In this document: positions 24,495-33,096 of the stretch, piece after piece | How the letters are laid out: every line of letters begins with the position of its first letter | How positions within the stretch are numbered: position 1 is the first letter of the stretch | NCBI RefSeq assembly: GCF_018336975.1 | Contig: NZ_CP025572.1 | Location: forward strand, 3,288,884-3,352,883 | Direction of reading: 5' to 3' | Length of the DNA stretch: 64,000 nucleotides | Source: Marinomonas sp. CT5 | Lineage (GTDB): Bacteria > Pseudomonadota > Gammaproteobacteria > Pseudomonadales > Marinomonadaceae | Program-made: the position numbers and the translations under genes | The notes under the pieces: model-generated | Told to the model about the DNA's origin: nothing | What the model saw: only the letters and a program-made list of their open reading frames with translations | The model's database searches: none

Positions 24495-26270
24495 CTAAAT
24501 AGTCTCTAAAAGAGAACTCAACAATACGTATTGAGCTCCCAAATGCTGGGCAACATCTTGCCCTCGGCCACGTTTCACCGGTGCGTTTTCTATATCAATC
24601 AATACGGTGTTACCCGGTAGAACAAGATCCGATACATCCGCTTGAGTGCGCCCATCGGTCAATATGTAAGTTTGGCTCTGCAATCCCGCCGTTGTCTTGT
24701 GTTGTTGCGCCAAATATTGGCTGGCGTTTTCAATCGCCACCCGAAATGGCGTACCGCCACCCGCTCCCAAGCCTTCGAGCAATTCTGAAATTTCCTTTGG
24801 CGCACGTACCTTAGGCAAGATCGATGACACGCCATCTTGCCCAAAACCAAGAATCGCAATCTGCTCCCGAGCCAAATAGGCGCGATTGGCAATATCCAAA
24901 ATCACTCCTTTGGCTTGACCAAAGACACCTTGGCTCAAGGTAGATGCGGACGTATCGAGCAACACCAAGTGCAAAACCGCTTGGCCGGTTTTGTTCGGTT
25001 TATGGATCAAGTCTTTCGGTGGCCACTCTTGCGGTTGACTCACAATACTTCGAAACCAATCAATGCCATTGACCGATTGATTTTGGTGCAATGGCGCCAC
25101 ATCAGGACGATAGCCGCCCTGCTGCTTGCCTTTGAGCTTTCCCGGCGTCACCTCATCAAGACGAGAGTGAGCCACCTTCTTTAGGCTGGCGTCATCATCT
25201 AAGCTGACACTAATCGGTGCACTGCTGGCAAGGGTTTGCGCAGGCATACTGCCCCATTCGCCCATGCCATTTTGCTCATGGTGTTGATTGTCTTGAGAAA
25301 GCGCATCTTGTGGCTGAGGGCTTTTATTCGATGAAGGCGACCGAGAAGAATCCGGTCTGCGAGAGGGTGGCGGGCTGGATGCTTGAGGCTGAGAGTTCGC
25401 TTGTCGGCGATGGGCCAAGACTAACTCTTCAACAGCTTGAATATCTTCAAGAGACACCGCTTTGGCGCCACGCCATGCAGCATGAGTCATCGCGGCTCGA
25501 ATCCAAACAATGTCACCACGTACGCCGTCTATGTTGGCTAGTTGACAACGTCTGGCAACCTCTAAACGCAGCTCATCAGCGCAGCTCAGTTGTGCTAATA
25601 CTTGTCTTGCCAAACGAATACTGTTTTTTAAGTTGCGTTGTTTGTATTTAAACGCCTCACAAAAAGCCTGTGGATCTTGATCGTATTCGTCTCGTAATCG
25701 AACAATCTGCACCCGCTCTTCAAGACTATATTGGTTACCCAATTCCACCATGAGGCCGAAGCGATCTTTCAGCTGAGGGCGCAACTCGCCTTCGTCTGGG
25801 TTCATGGTGCCAACCAATAAAAAGCGAGCCGCATGTTCATGGCTAACGCCATCACGTTCCACACGATTTACCCCACTGGCCGACACATCTAGAAGCTGAT
25901 CAACAAGATGATCTGACAACAGATTCACCTCATCCACATACAAGACGCCACCGTGCGCTTTGCTAAGTAACCCCGGCTTAAACTGCACTTGTTTGTCTTG
26001 TAAAACCTGCTCTAAATCCAATGCACCCAGCAAGCGATCCTCACTCGTACCAAGCGGTAACGTGGCAAAAGGCGCGAGATCTTCACCTTGTAAGCCTGGC
26101 ATTACTCCAGATAAACCACGCGCTAAAGTAGACTTTGCCGAGCCACGAGGCCCACTGACTAAAACACCGCCAATTTGGGGATTAATCGCACACAAAATCA
26201 ACGCCAATTTAAGCGGCTCTTGCCCCGCCACGGCGGTAAAAGGAAAGTCACTTGAGGCTAAACGGGTCAT
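24495..26270 (-). CDS. ChlI/ChlD-like magnesium/cobalt-chelatase ATPase subunit with VWA domain
   Basis: The 591-residue protein joins an AAA+ domain of the BchI type (Walker A GPRGSAKST near 41-49; VLYVDEVNLL near 110) to a low-complexity Pro/Ser/Gln linker (about 290-330) and a C-terminal von Willebrand A domain with the metal site DTSAS. In cobalamin-making bacteria such fused ChlID proteins occur with CobN and are thought to power cobalt insertion. No cobN is in the window. It is the first gene of the operon, ten bases before cobB. Confidence 0.85.
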   Translation of the reverse strand: MTRLASSDFPFTAVAGQEPLKLALILCAINPQIGGVLVSGPRGSAKSTLARGLSGVMPGLQGEDLAPFATLPLGTSEDRLLGALDLEQVLQDKQVQFKPGLLSKAHGGVLYVDEVNLLSDHLVDQLLDVSASGVNRVERDGVSHEHAARFLLVGTMNPDEGELRPQLKDRFGLMVELGNQYSLEERVQIVRLRDEYDQDPQAFCEAFKYKQRNLKNSIRLARQVLAQLSCADELRLEVARRCQLANIDGVRGDIVWIRAAMTHAAWRGAKAVSLEDIQAVEELVLAHRRQANSQPQASSPPPSRRPDSSRSPSSNKSPQPQDALSQDNQHHEQNGMGEWGSMPAQTLASSAPISVSLDDDASLKKVAHSRLDEVTPGKLKGKQQGGYRPDVAPLHQNQSVNGIDWFRSIVSQPQEWPPKDLIHKPNKTGQAVLHLVLLDTSASTLSQGVFGQAKGVILDIANRAYLAREQIAILGFGQDGVSSILPKVRAPKEISELLEGLGAGGGTPFRVAIENASQYLAQQHKTTAGLQSQTYILTDGRTQADVSDLVLPGNTVLIDIENAPVKRGRGQDVAQHLGAQYVLLSSLLETI

Positions 26271-26289
26271 TGAGCTACCTGTTGCATTT

Positions 26290-26365
26290 CGTTAAGGTGA
26301 AAAGGAAATCATAAGCCGTCTATTGTAGGCGTTTTTGCTATGATTTGTCTTGTTTGACCTTAACG
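26290..26365. repeat. nested palindrome in front of the corrin operon
   Basis: Outer arms CGTTAAGGTGAAA (26290-26302) and TTTGACCTTAACG (26353-26365) pair with one mismatch. Inner arms AAATCATA (26306-26313) and TATGATTT (26339-26346) pair perfectly. GCC/GGC close an 11-base loop region inside. The structure ends 20 bases before the ATG at 26270. It could be an operator, a leader RNA or a small palindromic insertion. Confidence 0.6.
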
Positions 26366-26385
26366 AGGCACTAGATTCATGTCAA
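26322..26385 (-). promoter_or_regulatory. candidate promoters of the corrin operon
   Basis: On the minus strand TTGACA (26380-26385) lies 17 bases before TAAGGT (26357-26362), a good -35 with a poor -10. TACAAT (26322-26327), a good -10 without a clear -35, lies inside the nested palindrome. No cobalamin riboswitch consensus is visible between these and the gene. Confidence 0.3.
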
Positions 26386-26449
26386 ACCTAAAGCCTTCAG
26401 CATGGCTTGAGTGAAGCACATGAGAACAATGAATCGAACACCGCTATTA

Positions 26450-26495
26450 ATGAGACAAAAAAGCCCTAGTTTTAATCACTTTTCGATGGTGATTA
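26450..26495 (-). terminator. possible terminator of the yitT-like gene
   Basis: On the minus strand TTAATCAC, a 9-base loop and GTGATTAA are followed, after ten bases, by GGGCTTTTTTG. It lies immediately past the YitT-like stop at 26499. Confidence 0.4.
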
Positions 26496-26498
26496 ACC

Positions 26499-27098
26499 TT
26501 ATTTTGAATCGAGTAACGCGGTTTGTGCCCACTTTGGTGGTCGGTGATATCGACCAACAACTGAACTTAATAGTAAAAAAGCTAATAACGAATAACCTAA
26601 ATCTGCCAAATCCAAAAAGACAAACGCCGCAATTAAGATACCAATATCCGCAACCAAAGTTGTTCTACTAGCATGAATACGAAAGCGCCTCTCTAGATAC
26701 ACGGATAAAATATTTAATCCACCTAGAGAAGCGTTATGACGAAACAAAATGATCAACCCAAAACCAACCAGTAAGCCACCTAATGCGGCAGACAAAATCG
26801 GATGAATAGACAAGTGAACATGCGCTTTTATTAACTCCGACAGAACAGAAAGCAAACTAATACTTGCGAAAGTACGCAGTGTGAAATCTCGCCCTAATGC
26901 GTACCAAGATAAGATATAAAAAGGCATATTGAGTAAGAAAAATAACTGACCAAAAGACAAGTCCGTTACCCGCAGTAAAATCATTCCCACACCAGCAGTA
27001 CCGCTAATGAGTAGTCCTGCAGAGTTCAAAATATGTAACCCTAAGGCAACAAGTAGACAGCCTTCTATAATAGAGAGCCAACGATGCGTTGTTTTCAT
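26499..27098 (-). CDS. YitT/YczE-like membrane protein
   Basis: The 199-residue protein has five predicted helices and the DUF161/YitT-type signature ISGTAGVGMILLRVTDLSFGQLFFLLNMPFYILSW near 32-66, plus ALGGLLVGFGLIILFRHNASLGGLNILSVYL. The family is widespread and uncharacterised, sometimes proposed as a transporter. It is divergently transcribed from a LysR-type regulator with a clean inverted repeat between them, so that regulator probably controls it. Confidence 0.8.
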   Translation of the reverse strand: MKTTHRWLSIIEGCLLVALGLHILNSAGLLISGTAGVGMILLRVTDLSFGQLFFLLNMPFYILSWYALGRDFTLRTFASISLLSVLSELIKAHVHLSIHPILSAALGGLLVGFGLIILFRHNASLGGLNILSVYLERRFRIHASRTTLVADIGILIAAFVFLDLADLGYSLLAFLLLSSVVGRYHRPPKWAQTALLDSK

Positions 27099-27212
27099 AA
27101 TATGTCCTTACGAGATGGTATTAACTTTTGGTTAATAACAAAGGGTTGTAAAAGCCGCTTCTTGTGAAAGCAGATAAATCACTGAGTGTTTCAGTAAAAA
27201 TATAAAGCACAT

Positions 27213-27232
27213 TTCATACCATATTGTATGAA
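27213..27232. promoter_or_regulatory. probable LysR-type operator
   Basis: TTCATAC (27213-27219) and GTATGAA (27226-27232) form a perfect 7-bp inverted repeat with a 6-base spacer, fitting the T-N11-A form of LysR-family sites. It lies in the 235-base gap between the divergent yitT-like and LysR genes. Confidence 0.55.
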
Positions 27233-27333
27233 GAAACAATCCATAACATTGGAATATTTCTACTTTAAGTTTTTTAACCCTGAAATAAGAATAGCGCTAC
27301 TCATCAAAACGCAAACAGGGCTACAATAGCGCC

Positions 27334-28239
27334 ATGAGAATCACACTTAGACAATTACAAATATTTGAAGCCGTTGTTCATACAGGGTCAGTAACAGCCG
27401 CAGCAGAAATGGTCTCTATTAGCCAACCTGCTGCAAGTCAGGCCCTAAGAGAACTCGAAGCTTTATTAGGTCGTCCACTCTTTCGTCGGCATGGCAAGCG
27501 CTTACAGATTACACCTCAGGCAAGACACCTTCTCCCCCAAGCTCGTGCTGTTCTCAGTCAAATTGAGCAGATTGAAAGCATGGGCAATGAAGATGAACTG
27601 AGTGGCTCTCTACATTTGGCAGCCAGTGTCAGTGTGGGGAACTATCTTCTACCAAAGCAAATGTCTTTATTCAAAAAACAACACCCTAACATTCGTTTTA
27701 ATTTAGACATCGGAAATACTCAAAGCGTTATTCAGCAATTGCTAACAGGCAAAGCCGAAGTGGGTTTCATTGAAGGCTATTGTCAACATGCCGAGTTAAT
27801 GACCCAAGTTTGGCTAAAAGATGAGTTAGTAGTATTTGGCTCTGCCGAAGAAGAGCGTCCTGAGAACTTGTCGTGGGAAGATTTGAAAGAAGCCAATTGG
27901 GTGATGCGGGAAGCGGGTTCAGGAACTCGTAATATATTGGAACAAGCGACCGCCGCACACATTCCACAACTCAATGTCGCGTTATCTCTGGCACATATGG
28001 AAGCGGTAAAACAAGCGGTTATTCATCAGATGGGATTAGGATGCTTATCGCGAATGGCCATTTCTCAAGAGTTAAATTCAGGCCTTATACGACTCTATGA
28101 TACACCGCTAGCACTGAATCGTAATTTGCTAATTGTAACGCCCAAAAATACAGCACTTACTCAAAACGCCCAACGTTTTATAGATCTCTGCTGTGGAGTA
28201 CCAATACTGACAGGGTTGTCACCCTCTTCTGTCACGTAA
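27334..28239 (+). CDS. LysR-family transcriptional regulator
   Basis: The 301-residue protein has the LysR winged helix (TLRQLQIFEAVVHTGSVTAAAE, then SQPAASQALRELEALLGRPLFRR, residues 3-56) and a periplasmic-binding-like effector domain. The effector segment MREAGSGTRNILEQ near 190 matches the CysB/YeiE-like group. Its divergent neighbour is the YitT-like membrane gene, a likely target. The ATG at 27334 gives the normal distance to the helix-turn-helix. Confidence 0.85.
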   Translation: MRITLRQLQIFEAVVHTGSVTAAAEMVSISQPAASQALRELEALLGRPLFRRHGKRLQITPQARHLLPQARAVLSQIEQIESMGNEDELSGSLHLAASVSVGNYLLPKQMSLFKKQHPNIRFNLDIGNTQSVIQQLLTGKAEVGFIEGYCQHAELMTQVWLKDELVVFGSAEEERPENLSWEDLKEANWVMREAGSGTRNILEQATAAHIPQLNVALSLAHMEAVKQAVIHQMGLGCLSRMAISQELNSGLIRLYDTPLALNRNLLIVTPKNTALTQNAQRFIDLCCGVPILTGLSPSSVT

Positions 28240-28380
28240 GCAGTTACAATGACAAGCTCAAAGAATTATTTGTAAATACCCTAAGTATAAAGATATCTGG
28301 CAAGTTATGGTTGAAGTTTACGTCAAGGTCAATACAATCGATTCATACAAACTATAAACTGTGTGAGCTGCATAAAAAGC

Positions 28381-29331
28381 ATGAATATTAATAAAATTGA
28401 TCTTAATCTTCTTATTTATCTCGATGTATTACTACGAGAATGCAACGTCACACGTTCTGCGACCCAGCTAAATATTACCCAGCCTGCCATGAGCAATGGC
28501 TTAAAAAGATTGAGGGATTTGTTAAGTGACCCTCTACTCGTTCGTACCAGCGAAGGTATGAAACCAACAGAAAAAGCACTTCGTCTACAACCCATTGTCC
28601 GTAAAGTCTTATTAGAACTAGAAGAAGCCCTTCAACCTGAAGCTGACTTTAACGAAAGTATCAGTACTCGCGTATTTCGAATAATGGCAAGTGATTACGC
28701 CGCCTCTACAGTGATTCCGAGACTACTAAATCGTTTACGTGAATACGCACCAGGCATAACACTGGACATCATGACACCAAGCGATGTGACTTTTCATGAT
28801 GTAGAAGCTGGCAAGATTGATATGGCAATCAACCGATTTGAGGAACTGCCACAGTCTTTCCACCAAAAGAGCGTCTGGTTTGATACTTTTGTCTGCATGA
28901 TGAGTTCAAAAAACCCCATCAAAAATCACTTTAATATTGATGCTTATTTGGAAGCGCAGCATATTTGGGTCAGTAAAACAGGGTTTGGCGTTGGTGTTGG
29001 CATGGACCCAAACGACGTGCAAAAACTAGGCTGGGTCGATGAGGCGCTTCAAGCCCTTGATCACAAACGCAGTATTCGTGTGTTCACTAGAAGCTATCAC
29101 ACTGCTATGCATCTGGCTCTTGAGCAAGACCTTATTGCCACTCTTCCCAAAAAAGTTGCCATGGTGAATAGAAAAAACCCAGACCTAGTGATTCTTGATC
29201 CGCCATTTGATATTCCAGAGATCGAACTAAAAATGATTTGGAGCCCTCTTCTACACCATGATGCCAGTCACATTTGGTTTCGAAGACAAGTTATTGATGT
29301 AGCAAATGAATTAAAAGCACAAGCCAAATAA
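28381..29331 (+). CDS. LysR-family transcriptional regulator (LeuO/NodD-like)
   Basis: From the ATG at 28381 the protein has 316 residues. The N terminus (IDLNLLIYLDVLLRECNVTRSA; QPAMSNGLKRLRDLLSDPLLVRT) is that of the LeuO/NodD/SyrM branch. An in-frame ATG six codons upstream is possible; neither has a strong ribosome-binding site. It is followed after 26 bases by the glyoxalase-like gene on the same strand and may be co-transcribed with it. The inducer is unknown. Confidence 0.82.
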   Translation: MNINKIDLNLLIYLDVLLRECNVTRSATQLNITQPAMSNGLKRLRDLLSDPLLVRTSEGMKPTEKALRLQPIVRKVLLELEEALQPEADFNESISTRVFRIMASDYAASTVIPRLLNRLREYAPGITLDIMTPSDVTFHDVEAGKIDMAINRFEELPQSFHQKSVWFDTFVCMMSSKNPIKNHFNIDAYLEAQHIWVSKTGFGVGVGMDPNDVQKLGWVDEALQALDHKRSIRVFTRSYHTAMHLALEQDLIATLPKKVAMVNRKNPDLVILDPPFDIPEIELKMIWSPLLHHDASHIWFRRQVIDVANELKAQAK

Positions 29332-29357
29332 TCAACAGTGATAAGAAGATAAAAACC

Positions 29358-29747
29358 ATGCTCAATATTGCTCATGTTCATCACATCGCTATCATCTGTT
29401 CTAATTATGCTGTTTCTAAACATTTCTATAATGAAATCCTTGGCTTTCCAATTATCAAAGAAACCTACCGGGAAACTCGGCAGTCTTATAAATTGGATCT
29501 TGCTATTAACAAGCAACAGCAGATTGAGCTTTTCTCATTTCCATCAGCCCCACCCAGACCATCTCATCCTGAAGCTCAAGGGTTGAGACATCTCGCATTT
29601 GCCGTAGAAGATTTAGAAGACTGTATTAAGCATTTAAACGAAGAAGGTGTTACAACAGAAAACATTCGATTGGATGAGTTAACAGGAAAGCGATTTACTT
29701 TTTTTGCAGATCCTGATGGTCTACCTCTAGAACTTTATGAACAATAA
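29358..29747 (+). CDS. gloA2: VOC/glyoxalase-family protein, GloA2/YaeR-like
   Basis: The 129-residue protein has the two beta-alpha-beta modules of the vicinal oxygen chelate fold: HVHHIAIICSNYAVSKHFYNEILGF at the start, and GLRHLAFAVEDLEDCI, FFADPDGLPLELYE at the end. Metal ligands are likely H7 or H8, E53 (QIELF), H74 (LRHLAF) and E126 (PLELYE). YaeR-like proteins are glyoxalase I relatives of uncertain substrate. A bidirectional terminator follows. Confidence 0.82.
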   Translation: MLNIAHVHHIAIICSNYAVSKHFYNEILGFPIIKETYRETRQSYKLDLAINKQQQIELFSFPSAPPRPSHPEAQGLRHLAFAVEDLEDCIKHLNEEGVTTENIRLDELTGKRFTFFADPDGLPLELYEQ

Positions 29748-29777
29748 AACCTCACCCATACCGACTCCACAAATAAA

Positions 29778-29807
29778 AACGCCCGCTATTTTTTAATAGC
29801 GGGCGTT
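29778..29807. terminator. bidirectional terminator between gloA2 and peroxiredoxin
   Basis: AACGCCCGCTATT pairs perfectly with AATAGCGGGCGTT around TTTT, a 13-bp GC-rich stem between two convergent genes. There is an A-run before it and a short T-rich tail after it. Confidence 0.85.
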
Positions 29808-29829
29808 GTTCAGCTATAAAACCTAGGTC

Positions 29830-30453
29830 TTATAGAGATTTAGAATTTTCAGCTAGGTAAGATGCAACACCTTCTGGAGAAGTGTTCATACCTTTATCGC
29901 CTTTGTTCCAACCAGCTGGGCACACTTGACCATTTTCTTCGAAGAATTGTAGCGCATCAACAATACGAACCAATTCATCCATGTTACGACCAATTGGCTC
30001 ATCGTTTACCACTTGTGAACGAACAATACCTTTTTGGTCAATAACAAAAGAGGCACGCATTGCAACACCAGCTGGGTAGTAAGAATCACCACCTTCGGAC
30101 TCAATGCCGTAAGCTTTCGCAATTTCATGGTCCATATCAGCTGCTAGAGTGTATTCTACTGCACCGATACCACCTTGATCCACTGGCGTATTGCGCCATG
30201 CGTTGTGAGTGAAGTGAGAGTCAATAGATACACCGATAACTTCTACACCCATTTCACGGAATTTTTCCATGCGGTGAGACATCGCAATAATTTCTGATGG
30301 ACATACGAATGTGAAATCTAATGGATAGAAGAACACGATTGCGTATTTACCTTTGATTGTTTCAGCAAGATTGAATGAATCAACAATTTGACCATCAGCT
30401 AGAACAGCTGGAACTGTAAAATCTGGCGCTTTTTTACCAACTAAAATAGACAT
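29830..30453 (-). CDS. typical 2-Cys peroxiredoxin (AhpC/TSA family)
   Basis: The 207-residue protein has the peroxidatic cysteine in FTFVCPSEI (Cys51) and the resolving cysteine in GQVCPAGW (Cys178), with the family signature FFYPLDFTFVCP. It reduces hydrogen peroxide and organic hydroperoxides in the cytosol, here probably with a thioredoxin or glutaredoxin donor since no ahpF is adjacent. A monothiol glutaredoxin gene lies directly upstream on the same strand. AGGAG precedes the ATG. Confidence 0.92.
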   Translation of the reverse strand: MSILVGKKAPDFTVPAVLADGQIVDSFNLAETIKGKYAIVFFYPLDFTFVCPSEIIAMSHRMEKFREMGVEVIGVSIDSHFTHNAWRNTPVDQGGIGAVEYTLAADMDHEIAKAYGIESEGGDSYYPAGVAMRASFVIDQKGIVRSQVVNDEPIGRNMDELVRIVDALQFFEENGQVCPAGWNKGDKGMNTSPEGVASYLAENSKSL

Positions 30454-30526
30454 TCTTAACGTCTCCTTTTATTGCTTAATGTTTAACTCAAAAGCGTCGC
30501 TTTCAATACGCAAGCGACACCAAAAT

Positions 30527-30856
30527 TTATTCTTCAGAAGAACCAGCCGCTTCTTTAACCAGTGTTTGTAATTCACCGTTAGCAGCCATCTCCACTATGA
30601 TATCGCATCCTCCAACTAATTCACCTTTTACCCAAAGCTGTGGAAAAGTCGGCCAGTTTGCAAATTTTGGTAATTCTGCACGAATATCTGGATTCTCCAA
30701 AATATTCACAAAAGCAAAACGCTCACCACAAGACATCAGCGCTTGAACGGCTTGGGATGAAAAGCCACACTGTGGAGCACGAGGGTTGCCTTTCATGTAC
30801 AACAAAATGTCGTTACTACTAATCTGCTCTTTAATTGTTTCGATTGTATTACTCAT
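30527..30856 (-). CDS. grxD: monothiol glutaredoxin Grx4
   Basis: The 109-residue protein has the monothiol CGFS motif (Cys30), the GNPRAPQCGFS context, WPTFPQLWVKGELVGGCDI and a short tail. Such proteins bind a [2Fe-2S] cluster with glutathione and hand it on in iron-sulfur trafficking. The start was set at the ATG at 30856, preceded by GAGG, not at an ATG 87 bases upstream that adds an unrelated leader. It sits beside a peroxiredoxin gene. Confidence 0.93.
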   Translation of the reverse strand: MSNTIETIKEQISSNDILLYMKGNPRAPQCGFSSQAVQALMSCGERFAFVNILENPDIRAELPKFANWPTFPQLWVKGELVGGCDIIVEMAANGELQTLVKEAAGSSEE

Positions 30857-31098
30857 GCAAAAAACCTCGCTCTGCAACTGCTTCTCAATAACGGTAAAAA
30901 CATAATAAATGTCCCTACCTAAAGTTGAGACTATAAATTTCATTAAACTTGCATCAGTTTATGGGGTTTGATGGTATTTTTACAACCCCAGAAACCGGCT
31001 TTCATTTGTACTTTCTGTCGTTAATTGGGCTTTACTCGCCTAGCTGACTGTATTAAATTGATCGATTCCCTTTTTCAAAGACAATCAAGGAGTCCTGT

Positions 31099-32004
31099 GT
31101 GTCGCCAAGACATTTTCTTACTCTGAAGGATTTATCTTCCGACGAGTTAAAACAATTACTACTACGAGCTTCAGAGCTAAAGAAAATACATCATGAAGGC
31201 ACCTTATTTCAGCCGCTGAAGAATCGAGTCTTAGCGATGATTTTTGAAAAGTCATCCACTCGAACTCGAGTTTCTTTCGAGGCTGGAATGGCTCAATTTG
31301 GCGGTCACGCAATGTTTCTGTCATCTCGAGACACTCAATTAGGACGTGGCGAGCCGGTAGAAGACAGTGCTCGCGTCATTTCTAGCATGGTCGATGCGGT
31401 AATGATCAGAACCTTTGACCACAAAACAGTTGAAACCTTTGCTAAGTACTCTTCTGTGCCAGTTATTAATGCACTGACCGACGACTTCCATCCATGCCAG
31501 CTACTTGCAGATATGCAAACTTATCAGGAGCATCGTGGCTCTATTGAAGGCAAAAAAGTCGTTTGGGTTGGCGATGGTAACAACATGTGTAATTCTTACA
31601 TTAACGCGGCCGAATTGCTGAATTTTCATCTGGTTGTCGCCTGCCCAGTTGGTTATGAACCACCTGCTGATTTAGTTGCAGAACATGCTGACCGAGTAAC
31701 CGTACTTCATGATGCTCATCAAGCTGCGGAAGGAGCAGACCTCATCGTCACAGATGTATTTGCCTCAATGGGCCAAGAAGATGAGCAAGAACAACGCCTG
31801 AAAGACTTTGAAGGCTTCCAAGTGAATAGCGAACTGATGGCTAAAGCCAATTCGGACGCTTTATTCATGCACTGTCTTCCAGCCCACCGAGGCGAGGAAG
31901 TCACTGCTGATGTTATTGATCGTCCAGACAGTGTCGTCTGGGATGAAGCTGAAAACCGTTTACATGCACAAAAAGCACTACTTGAATTTTTGCTTTGCGG
32001 CTAG
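31099..32004 (+). CDS. argF: ornithine carbamoyltransferase
   Basis: The 301-residue protein has the carbamoyl-phosphate site [15 protein letters not shown], the FHPCQ motif (residues about 132-136) and the ornithine motif HCLPAHRG near 259-266. It makes citrulline from ornithine and carbamoyl phosphate in arginine synthesis. The start is GTG at 31099, preceded by AAGGAG. No clear ArgR box is seen upstream. It ends before a good terminator. Confidence 0.95.
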   Translation: MSPRHFLTLKDLSSDELKQLLLRASELKKIHHEGTLFQPLKNRVLAMIFEKSSTRTRVSFEAGMAQFGGHAMFLSSRDTQLGRGEPVEDSARVISSMVDAVMIRTFDHKTVETFAKYSSVPVINALTDDFHPCQLLADMQTYQEHRGSIEGKKVVWVGDGNNMCNSYINAAELLNFHLVVACPVGYEPPADLVAEHADRVTVLHDAHQAAEGADLIVTDVFASMGQEDEQEQRLKDFEGFQVNSELMAKANSDALFMHCLPAHRGEEVTADVIDRPDSVVWDEAENRLHAQKALLEFLLCG

Positions 32005-32014
32005 GACAATATCC

Positions 32015-32054
32015 AAGCTCGTATGAATAATTTTTTATCTACGAGCTTTTTTTG
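32015..32054 (+). terminator. argF terminator
   Basis: AAGCTCGTA (32015-32023) pairs with TACGAGCTT (32040-32048) and is followed by a T-run, 11 bases after the argF stop. Confidence 0.85.
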
Positions 32055-32094
32055 CATCCATGTATTGAATAAAACTCAACAACAGTGAATTACC

Positions 32095-33021
32095 ATGAGC
32101 ATAATTGAAGTTAGGCATTTAAAAACACTGACCGCACTAAGAGAAACAGGCAGTTTAGTTGAAGCCGCCGAACGAGTTCACTTAACGCAATCTGCCCTGT
32201 CACACCAGCTCAAAGATCTAGAAGAAAAGCTAGGCTGCCCTCTTTTCATTAGGAAAACCAAACCAGTCCGATTCACTAGTGCCGGGTTACGCTTATTACA
32301 ATTAGCTGATGATGTGCTCTTATCCTTTCGCTCAGCACAACGAGATATCCAGCGCTTCGCTGAAGGTGAGAGTGGCCGATTACACATAGCGATTGAATGC
32401 CATAGTTGTTATGAATGGCTTATGCCCACCATTGACCACTTTCGTGAGCATTGGCCGGATGTTGAACTTGATCTCTCTACTGCTTTTGGTTTCATGCCCT
32501 TACCAGCATTAGCTCGTGGCGATTTAGACCTTGTTGTTACCTCTGACCCACAGGATATTCCCAATATTGAATACATTCCTTTATTTCAATATGAGTCACA
32601 AGTTGCTTTGTCTAGACATCACGCTCTAGCCAAAAAAGAATTTCTAACTCCCGAAGATTTCGAAAAGGAAACACTCATCACCTATCCTGTAGAGCCAGAA
32701 AGACTTGATATTTTCAAACACTTTTTAACACCTGCAGATGTATCGCCGGCTAAAATTCGCCATAGCGAATTAACACTCATGATGATGCAACTTGTGGCCA
32801 GTGGGCGAGGGGTATGCTGTTTACCAAATTGGGCACTAACTGAGTACACCAACCGACAGTATGTCATTACCAAATCTCTAGGTGAAGAAGGTGTTTGGTG
32901 TAAGTTATATTTAGCTATCAGAAAAGATCAGCGAGAGAACGCCTATATGGAAGATTTAATTTCTACGGCCTCAAAAACTTGCTTTAAAAACTTAAAAGGA
33001 ATTTTAGCGCCAGAGCTTTAA
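32095..33021 (+). CDS. metR: MetR, LysR-type regulator of methionine genes
   Basis: The 308-residue protein has a LysR DNA-binding domain (VRHLKTLTALRETGSLVEAAERV; QSALSHQLKDLEEKLGCPLFIRK) and an effector domain whose start, IAIECHSCYEWLMPTIDHF, is diagnostic of MetR. MetR uses homocysteine as co-effector and activates metE and related genes. No met gene is adjacent. The ATG at 32095 lies 40 bases past the argF terminator, so its promoter must be within that short gap. Confidence 0.9.
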   Translation: MSIIEVRHLKTLTALRETGSLVEAAERVHLTQSALSHQLKDLEEKLGCPLFIRKTKPVRFTSAGLRLLQLADDVLLSFRSAQRDIQRFAEGESGRLHIAIECHSCYEWLMPTIDHFREHWPDVELDLSTAFGFMPLPALARGDLDLVVTSDPQDIPNIEYIPLFQYESQVALSRHHALAKKEFLTPEDFEKETLITYPVEPERLDIFKHFLTPADVSPAKIRHSELTLMMMQLVASGRGVCCLPNWALTEYTNRQYVITKSLGEEGVWCKLYLAIRKDQRENAYMEDLISTASKTCFKNLKGILAPEL

Positions 33022-33096
33022 AAGTATCACTAAAAAGCCACTTTCAAATGATGTAACAAGCTTAGTCGATAAAAGCTAATCGTTATAAGTACAGCA

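Noticed and set aside
26379..26414. Eleven-codon plus-strand frame MSNLKPSAWLE
   Set aside because: It has no ribosome-binding site, lies opposite the corrin promoter region and leads to no downstream plus-strand gene.
26271..26498. Cobalamin riboswitch before the corrin operon
   Set aside because: The B12-box and the usual conserved leader blocks are not present; the only structure is the nested palindrome.
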